Part shown: positions 6,499-11,947 of the stretch, in pieces | Position numbering within the stretch: position 1 is the stretch's first letter | Layout: each line of letters opens with the position of its first letter | Source: Legionella genomosp. 1 | Lineage (GTDB): Bacteria; Pseudomonadota; Gammaproteobacteria; Legionellales; Legionellaceae | Assembly (NCBI GenBank): GCA_945889365.1 | Contig: CAMDBQ010000017.1 | Coordinates: 1-13,798, forward strand | Reading direction: 5' to 3' | Length of the DNA: 13,798 nt | Notes under the pieces: generated by a model | Databases searched by the model: none | What the model was told of the DNA's origin: nothing | The model's input: only the letters and a program-made list of their open reading frames with translations | Made by a program: the position numbers and the translations under genes

Positions 6499-6529
6499 TA
6501 AATCAATAAGTTAGCTACGTGATGATGGC

Positions 6530-6612
6530 TGCGGAGACCCTTCGAGACGGCGCGTTGAGTTTCAGTTTATAATGATAAAGAACGATTTTGCGCCTCCTCA
6601 GGGCGAACGGAT
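6530..6612. repeat. imperfect palindromic intergenic repeat
   Basis: CCCTTCGAGACGGCGC (6538-6553) and GCGCCTCCTCAGGGCGAACGG (6590-6610) are imperfect reverse complements that pair at their GGCGC/GCGCC and TTCG/CGAA ends around an AT-rich centre. These words resemble widespread bacterial palindromic repeats. No gene is seen between 6499 and 6840; this stretch holds the repeat, the groES promoter and the leader hairpin. Confidence 0.5.
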
Positions 6613-6692
6613 CTTGGGGTGTTGGGATTTAAAAAGGCTAAAGTCCAGTCTATAATGTGTCTTAAAAAAATCCTAAATATATTTTGATTTAA

Positions 6693-6723
6693 CCCTTGAA
6701 AGCAGGGCGGATGTCCCCATATA
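6693..6723 (+). promoter_or_regulatory. sigma-32 heat-shock promoter of groES-groEL
   Basis: CCCTTGAA (6693-6700) and CCCCATATA (6715-6723) are separated by 14 bases, nearly the full sigma-32 consensus (CTTGAA, 13-15 bases, CCCCATNT). Transcription would start near 6730, leaving a leader of about 110 bases before groES. Confidence 0.9.
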
Positions 6724-6780
6724 ACTGTTAACAGCATTGTTTAAAAACGACGCTACCAAGAATAATGAATTTTAAGTTGT

Positions 6781-6808
6781 TGTAGGTTGGGCCTCGGCCC
6801 AACCTACA
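6781..6808. repeat. 28-nt perfect hairpin in the groES leader
   Basis: TGTAGGTTGGGCC (6781-6793) and GGCCCAACCTACA (6796-6808) are exact reverse complements separated by TC. No T-run follows, so it is not a terminator. The GTAGGTTGGG word is typical of dispersed REP-like repeats. It ends 17 bases before the groES ribosome-binding site and does not cover it. Confidence 0.85.
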
Positions 6809-6840
6809 TGTTTTGTAATGTCAATAAGGAGAAAATTAAT

Positions 6841-7131
6841 ATGAAAATTCGTCCTCTACATGATCGTGTTGTAGTTCGTCGTATGGAAGAAGAGCGTACT
6901 TCATCTGGTGGGATTGTGATTCCAGATAGCGCTGCTGAAAAACCAATGCGTGGCGAAATTGTTGCATTTGGTCCAGGTAAAGCATTGGAAAACGGTGATG
7001 TACGTGCCCTGGCTGTTAAAATGGGTGACGTGGTTCTGTTTGGTAAATATTCTGGTACTGAAGTTAAAATTGACGGCCAAGAATTAGTTGTGATGCGTGA
7101 AGATGACATCATGGGCGTAATTGAGAAATAA
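6841..7131 (+). CDS. groES: GroES co-chaperonin (Hsp10), 96 aa
   Basis: GroES is the heptameric lid of the GroEL folding chamber in the cytoplasm. The protein opens with MKIRPLHDRVVVRR, has the mobile loop EERTSSGGIVIPDSA (residues 16-30) that docks on GroEL, and ends REDDIMGVIEK. The length is exactly that of the family. ATG 6841 is preceded by AAGGAGA at 6826-6832, 8 bases away. It is the first gene of the heat-shock operon and lies 81 bases before groEL. The sigma-32 promoter at 6693-6723 and the long leader imply heat induction. In Legionella the same gene is called htpA. Confidence 0.98.
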   Translation: MKIRPLHDRVVVRRMEEERTSSGGIVIPDSAAEKPMRGEIVAFGPGKALENGDVRALAVKMGDVVLFGKYSGTEVKIDGQELVVMREDDIMGVIEK

Positions 7132-7138
7132 ATGACTT

Positions 7139-7182
7139 CGTCATCCCGAACGCAAAGATCCCTCACGGCGTTCGGAATGACG
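7139..7182. repeat. palindromic repeat between groES and groEL
   Basis: The arms CGTCATCCCGAACGC (7139-7153) and GCGTTCGGAATGACG (7168-7182) pair over 15 bases with one mismatch around a 14-base loop containing GATCCCTCAC. The CGTCATCCCGAACGC wording is like a palindromic repeat seen in many bacterial genomes. It fills most of the gap, starting 7 bases after the groES stop. There is no T-run, so it is not a classical terminator. Confidence 0.85.
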
Positions 7183-7212
7183 TGATAATGTTGAATAACG
7201 GAGATAATTACA

Positions 7213-8862
7213 ATGGCTAAAGAATTACGATTTGGCGACGAAGCTCGTCAACAAATGCTGGCTGGTGTGAACGCATTGGCTAATGCTGTACAAGTAACAA
7301 TGGGCCCACGTGGTCGTAATGTTGTGTTGGAACGCTCTTATGGCGCCCCAACTGTAACTAAAGACGGCGTGTCTGTTGCGAAAGAAATTGAATTTGAAGA
7401 TCGTTTCAAAAACATGGGCGCACAAATGGTTAAAGAAGTGGCTTCTAAAACTTCTGATACTGCTGGTGATGGTACAACTACGGCTACTGTACTTGCTCGT
7501 TCAATCTTGGTTGAAGGCCATAAAGCGGTTGCTGCTGGTATGAACCCAATGGATCTGAAACGTGGTATAGATAAAGCGGTTCTGGCTGTAACCAAACATT
7601 TGGAAGCCATGTCCAAGCCTTGCAAAGACAGCAAAGCTATCGCGCAAGTAGGTACGATTTCTGCTAATGCTGATGAAGCAGTTGGTTCTATCATTGCTGA
7701 AGCCATGACAAAAGTGGGCAAAGAAGGCGTCATTACTGTTGAAGATGGTAATGGTCTGGAAAATGAATTAACTGTTGTTGAAGGTATGCAGTTTGACCGT
7801 GGTTACATTTCTCCATACTTCATCAACAATCAACAAAACATGACAACAGAATTGGAACATCCTTTCATTCTGCTAGTTGACAAAAAGATCTCCAGTATTC
7901 GCGACATGTTGTCTGTACTTGAAGGCGTTGCTAAATCGGGTCGTCCATTGTTGATTATCGCTGAAGACGTTGAAGGCGAAGCGTTGGCAACTTTAGTTGT
8001 TAACAACATGCGTGGGATTGTTAAAGTATGTGCTGTTAAAGCACCTGGTTTCGGAGATCGTCGTAAAGCCATGTTGCAAGACATTGCTATCCTGACTAGC
8101 TCACTTGTTATTTCTGAAGAAATTGGCAAGAGCCTTGAAAGTGCTACTCTGGAAGACCTCGGTACTGCAAAACGCATCGTTGTTACCAAAGAAAACACCA
8201 CAATCATTGATGGCGAAGGCAAAGCAACTGAAATTACTTCACGTATCGCTCAAATTCGTGCACAAATGGAAGAAACTACTTCTGATTACGACCGTGAAAA
8301 ATTACAAGAACGTGTTGCTAAATTAGCAGGCGGCGTTGCTGTAATCAAAGTCGGTGCAGCTACTGAATTTGAAATGAAAGAGAAAAAAGCTCGCGTAGAA
8401 GATGCATTGCATGCAACGCGTGCTGCTGTTGAAGAAGGCATTGTTGCTGGTGGCGGTGTTGCGCTGGTTCGTGCTCAAAAAGCATTGGATGGTTTGAAAG
8501 GTGATAACCATGACCAAGACATGGGTATCGACATTCTGCGTCGCGCCATCGAGTCTCCATTACGACAAATCGTCGCTAATGCTGGCTACGAAGCGTCTGT
8601 AGTTGTAAACAAAATTGCTGAAAACAAAGGCAATTACGGTTTCAACGCAGCAACAGGTGAATACGGTGACATGGTTGAACTAGGTATCCTGGATCCAACC
8701 AAAGTAACCCGTACAGCATTACAAAATGCTGCATCTATTGCAAGCCTTATGCTGACTACTGAGTGCATGGTAGCTGATATGCCTAAGAAAGATGAAGGTG
8801 CTGGTGACGCTGGTGGTATGGGCGGTATGGGCGGTATGGGTGGAATGGGCGGCATGATGTAA
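7213..8862 (+). CDS. groEL: GroEL chaperonin (Hsp60), 549 aa
   Basis: GroEL is the tetradecameric ATP-driven chaperonin that folds proteins inside its cavity with GroES. Family landmarks are in place: VQVTMGPRGRNVVLE and TVTKDGVSVAKEIE in the N-terminal equatorial domain, GDGTTTATVLA at the nucleotide site, VEEGIVAGGGVALVRA in the C-terminal equatorial domain, and the flexible Gly-Gly-Met tail (five repeats). The length is typical. ATG 7213 follows a GGAG at 7200-7203. A bidirectional terminator at 8873-8913 ends the unit. The gene corresponds to Legionella htpB. Nothing in the sequence suggests loss of function. Confidence 0.98.
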   Translation: MAKELRFGDEARQQMLAGVNALANAVQVTMGPRGRNVVLERSYGAPTVTKDGVSVAKEIEFEDRFKNMGAQMVKEVASKTSDTAGDGTTTATVLARSILVEGHKAVAAGMNPMDLKRGIDKAVLAVTKHLEAMSKPCKDSKAIAQVGTISANADEAVGSIIAEAMTKVGKEGVITVEDGNGLENELTVVEGMQFDRGYISPYFINNQQNMTTELEHPFILLVDKKISSIRDMLSVLEGVAKSGRPLLIIAEDVEGEALATLVVNNMRGIVKVCAVKAPGFGDRRKAMLQDIAILTSSLVISEEIGKSLESATLEDLGTAKRIVVTKENTTIIDGEGKATEITSRIAQIRAQMEETTSDYDREKLQERVAKLAGGVAVIKVGAATEFEMKEKKARVEDALHATRAAVEEGIVAGGGVALVRAQKALDGLKGDNHDQDMGIDILRRAIESPLRQIVANAGYEASVVVNKIAENKGNYGFNAATGEYGDMVELGILDPTKVTRTALQNAASIASLMLTTECMVADMPKKDEGAGDAGGMGGMGGMGGMGGMM

Positions 8863-8872
8863 TTGCTCCCTT

Positions 8873-8913
8873 CTACTAAAAAAACCCGCCGTTTGGCGGG
8901 TTTTTTTTAGTAG
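8873..8913. terminator. rho-independent terminator after groEL
   Basis: CCCGCC and GGCGGG form a GC-rich stem with a GTTT loop, flanked by seven A residues on the left and eight T residues on the right. The outer CTACT/AGTAG words also pair. The A-run and T-run make it functional on either strand. It starts 11 bases after the groEL stop. Confidence 0.93.
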
Positions 8914-8957
8914 TTGAGTCTTCGGCGTCGGATCTACGTGAATCATCTTTTTGTTAA

Positions 8958-8988
8958 TTCAAAGAATCTCTGCTAGAATCCGTATAAT
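8958..8988 (+). promoter_or_regulatory. candidate promoter for the pcm-tolC-ttcA-sulP operon
   Basis: A perfect TATAAT box (8983-8988) lies 26 bases before the ATG at 9015. The best -35 is TTCAAA at 8958-8963 with a long 19-base spacer, so that half is weak. It is the only promoter-like site between the groEL terminator and this operon. Confidence 0.5.
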
Positions 8989-9014
8989 AATTTCACTTGA
9001 TCATTTAGGTCTTT

Positions 9015-9686
9015 ATGAATAACCAAGCTGCACGTATCAATATGATTAAACAACAATTACGCACTGGAAACGTACTTGATGAACGCGTATTGGAACTTTA
9101 CGAAAAGATTCCGCGACATGAATTTTTGCCTGTCAAATATCAGGGTTTTGCCTACTCCGACATACAAATCCCTCTGGCGCACGAACAATGCATGATGACT
9201 CCATTGGAAGAAGCTCTATTGTTGCAGTCCCTTGAGCTAAAAGGGCATGAAACTGTTCTGGAAGTAGGCACGGGAACCGGTTTTTTGGCTGCATTATTAA
9301 GCCGTTTGTGCGCAAAGGTTGTTAGCGTTGATTATTATGCTGATTTCACGTCAAATGCACGAAAAAAATTGGCCGAACATAAATGTTCTAATATTGAATT
9401 AGTTACAGGCGATGCATCTCAAGGATGGCTTGATCATGCCCCCTATGATGTCATTATATTTACTGGCGCAATGGAGTCGCTGACCGAAATCCAGCGTTTA
9501 CAGCTATTACCTGGTGGAAAACTGTTCGCTATTATTGGCAAGTCGCCTGTGATGCGAGGTCAGTTATATGAACTGAATCACAATGATCAGTGGCACATGA
9601 GCGTTGTTTTTGAAACCTGTCTGCCGCCATTAATAGATAAACTCAAACAAAATAATTTCGTTTTTCAGGACAATACAACATGTTAA
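9015..9686 (+). CDS. pcm: Pcm-like protein-L-isoaspartate methyltransferase family protein, 223 aa
   Basis: It belongs to the class I SAM-dependent methyltransferases by the PIMT layout. True PIMTs methylate isoaspartyl residues in damaged proteins. The SAM-binding motif I is VLEVGTGTGF (81-90), followed by an acidic VDYYAD strand (105-110), GDASQGW and YDVIIFTGA. The N-terminal PIMT segment IPRHEFLP (32-39) is present. However, the substrate loop that reads Q-T-I-S-Q-P in E. coli Pcm is QCMMTP here (58-63), and VTAAP is replaced by FTGAM. This may be a divergent Pcm paralogue with changed or lost repair activity. It is first in the operon and overlaps the tolC homologue by 7 bases, an arrangement I recall from Legionella. 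ATG 9015 has only a weak AGG upstream. Confidence 0.8.
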   Translation: MNNQAARINMIKQQLRTGNVLDERVLELYEKIPRHEFLPVKYQGFAYSDIQIPLAHEQCMMTPLEEALLLQSLELKGHETVLEVGTGTGFLAALLSRLCAKVVSVDYYADFTSNARKKLAEHKCSNIELVTGDASQGWLDHAPYDVIIFTGAMESLTEIQRLQLLPGGKLFAIIGKSPVMRGQLYELNHNDQWHMSVVFETCLPPLIDKLKQNNFVFQDNTTC

Positions 9687-11095
9687 AACCATCTGTTGTG
9701 ATCGCACGGGGAGTTCTATACAGTCTGCTAACCGCAGTTGTTGCCACGCCGTTGCATGCAACCGATTTGATGGATGTTTATCGCCAATCACTGGAAAACG
9801 ATCCCCTATTTAAGGCCGCATAGAGCACCTATATGGCTCAAAGCGAAGCCCTTCCGCAAGCATGGTCTGCATTGTTACCACAATTAGGCGTCACGGCCAG
9901 GGCTGGTTATAATGTTTTAGATCAAACGTCGAACCGCATCCACCTTAAACAGCCCTATGCTAGCAATCAATGGCAAGTGAACGCATCTCAGGCCGTATTT
10001 AATTATCAAGCATGGTCTCAAGTACAACAAGCTGAAGCCTCCGTTAAAGCAGCGCTGGCTACCTTTAATGATGCAGCGCAAAATCTGATTCTCCGCTCGT
10101 CCGGCGCTTATCTGGATTTGTTGTATGCAAGAGACACACTAAACTTTGCTGATGCCAAGCATCGCGCGAATAAACGGCAGCTGGAACAAGCCCAACAACG
10201 ATTCAATGTTGGCTTGGATGCCATTACATCTGTTTATGAAGCTCAGGCTGCTTATGACCAATCTGTTGCTCAAGTTATCTCGGCTAAAAACAACCTCATT
10301 AACAAAGGTGAGGGCTTAAGTAAAATCACCAATCATATCTATGATCACATCTCAATGCTTCGAGATAGTAGAATCCCACTGATTAATCCGGAGCCCAACA
10401 ATGTCGATGACTGGGTAGCTACCGGGCTAAAACAAAACTACAATTTATTCGCAGCAAAATTCAGCTTGCAAGCGGCAAGAGATAACATTAAGGCTCAGAC
10501 AGCTGCAAATTTACCTACATTTGCTATACAAGGTTCAACGGCTACAATACATAATGATTCGGGCAATACCCAGTATGGTACTCCAAGCGGGCTTACTGCT
10601 AATATTCTGATTCCGACAAAGCAAACAATGGCCGGCGTTGCATTAACCATGAATTTCCCGGTATTTCAAGGCGGCTTGGTTATGTCGAAAACCAGACAAG
10701 CACAATTTAATTTCCAAACATCCAGTGAGCAATTGGAAAAGGTTTACCGTGATGTGGTGGTAAACAGCCGAATAGCATTTAACACCATTATTGATGGTCT
10801 CAGCAAAGTAAAAGCCGATCGTCAAACCATCATATCACAGAAGAATTCATTGGAAAGTGTCGAAGCACAATATGGAGTTGGAACCCGTACCATGACCGAT
10901 GTGGTCAATGCTCAACAACATCTATTTGAGGCGCAACAGCAGCTGGCCGCAGATCAATATGGTTTAATTAATGCTTTCCTAAATTTAAAATATTTAGCTG
11001 GGTCGTTAACCGTAACCGATCTTGAGGAAATTAATTCCTGGCTGGCAACAACTCGCGTCGATGGCCTACCGCCTCAATATAAACACCGGAGTTAA
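9680..11095 (+). pseudogene. tolC: TolC-family outer-membrane efflux protein with in-frame amber at codon 48
   Basis: TolC homologues form trimeric outer-membrane channels for efflux pumps and type I secretion. From ATG 9680 (CAGGA 9 bases upstream) the frame encodes a clear signal peptide, MLKPSVVIARGVLYSLLTAV ending VATPLHA (27 residues), then TDLMDVYRQSLENDPLFKAA. TAG at 9821-9823 is codon 48. The same frame continues STYMAQSEALPQAWSALLPQ, and 420 more codons (from ATG 9833) run to 11095 with the TolC/OEP repeats and the QYGVGTRTMTDVVNAQQHLF segment. Apart from the TAG, the gene would be 471 residues, a normal length. Restarting at ATG 9833 would remove the signal peptide, and no ribosome-binding site is seen there. 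A single base change (for example CAG to TAG) explains it. It is a recent nonsense pseudogene, a suppressed stop or a sequencing error. Confidence 0.88.
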
Positions 11096-11104
11096 TGCTG
11101 TAAT

Positions 11105-11947
11105 ATGACATATGTACCTTCAGTAACTGAAAAAAAACTATTGCACTACACAGGCAAAGCCATTGCTGACTTCAACATGATTCAGCGGGGCGATCGCGTT
11201 ATGGTGTGTTTATCCGGAGGTAAAGATTCATTTACCCTCTTGACCTTACTGCATACGCTCCGTCGCCGTTCAAACAACAAGTTTGAAATATTTGCATTCA
11301 CATTGGATCAAGCGCAACCCGGTTGGGATGACAGCAAACTACGAAACTGGCTCGAAGATCGGTCAATTAAATATGAAATTTTAACTCGAGATACCTACAG
11401 CATTGTAAAAGATAAAATCCCTGAAGGTAAAACGTATTGCTCGCTGTGTTCAAGATTGCGTCGTGGAATTATCTATCGCTATGCGGAAGAAAATGGCTAT
11501 ACCAAAATTGCACTGGGTCATCATCGTGATGATTTAATTCGCACGTTGATGATGTCCATATTGTATAACGGCGATATTCGTTCAATGCCGCCAAAATTAT
11601 TGAGTGACAATAAGAAGCATATTCTGATTCGGCCAATGTGCTATGTTCAAGAAGCAGATATAATTACGTATGCCAATGTACAAGAATTCCCTATCATTCC
11701 GTGCACTTTATGTGGTTCACAAGATAATCTGGCACGTAAACGGATTGGTAAGCTGATTACGCAATTGGCGGAAGAAAATCCCAAAATACCAAGCAATATA
11801 TTGCATGCGTTACAAGCCATTAAACCTAGCCAGTTAATGGATCAGGATCTGTGGAATTTTAGGCAGTTAGAAAACGAGCTGGTGAATTCCAACCACCAGT
11901 CTGATGAAGCGATTTTTTCAGATGAGAGTTTTTTCAACCATGATTGA
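11105..11947 (+). CDS. ttcA: TtcA, tRNA 2-thiocytidine(32) biosynthesis protein, 280 aa
   Basis: TtcA thiolates cytidine 32 of certain tRNAs, using ATP and an oxygen-sensitive iron-sulfur cluster. The PP-loop ATP-binding motif SGGKDS is at 37-42. The cysteine pairs CSLC (112-115) and CTLC (200-203), within the family contexts YCSLCSRLRRG and FPIIPCTLCGSQDN, supply the cluster ligands. GHHRDDLIRTL (139-149) matches the conserved GHHRDDxxETL except that the Glu is replaced by Arg146. The length is close to the family norm of about 300, with a C-terminal acidic tail. ATG 11105 lies 9 bases after the tolC stop, with GGAG at 11088-11091. Its 3' end overlaps the next gene by 8 bases. If tolC translation stops early, polarity could reduce its expression. 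Confidence 0.93.
   Translation: MTYVPSVTEKKLLHYTGKAIADFNMIQRGDRVMVCLSGGKDSFTLLTLLHTLRRRSNNKFEIFAFTLDQAQPGWDDSKLRNWLEDRSIKYEILTRDTYSIVKDKIPEGKTYCSLCSRLRRGIIYRYAEENGYTKIALGHHRDDLIRTLMMSILYNGDIRSMPPKLLSDNKKHILIRPMCYVQEADIITYANVQEFPIIPCTLCGSQDNLARKRIGKLITQLAEENPKIPSNILHALQAIKPSQLMDQDLWNFRQLENELVNSNHQSDEAIFSDESFFNHD

Noticed and set aside
4955..7182. Repeats considered as a CRISPR array
   Set aside because: The repeats are of different families, irregularly spaced and in mixed orientation, with genes between them and no cas genes.
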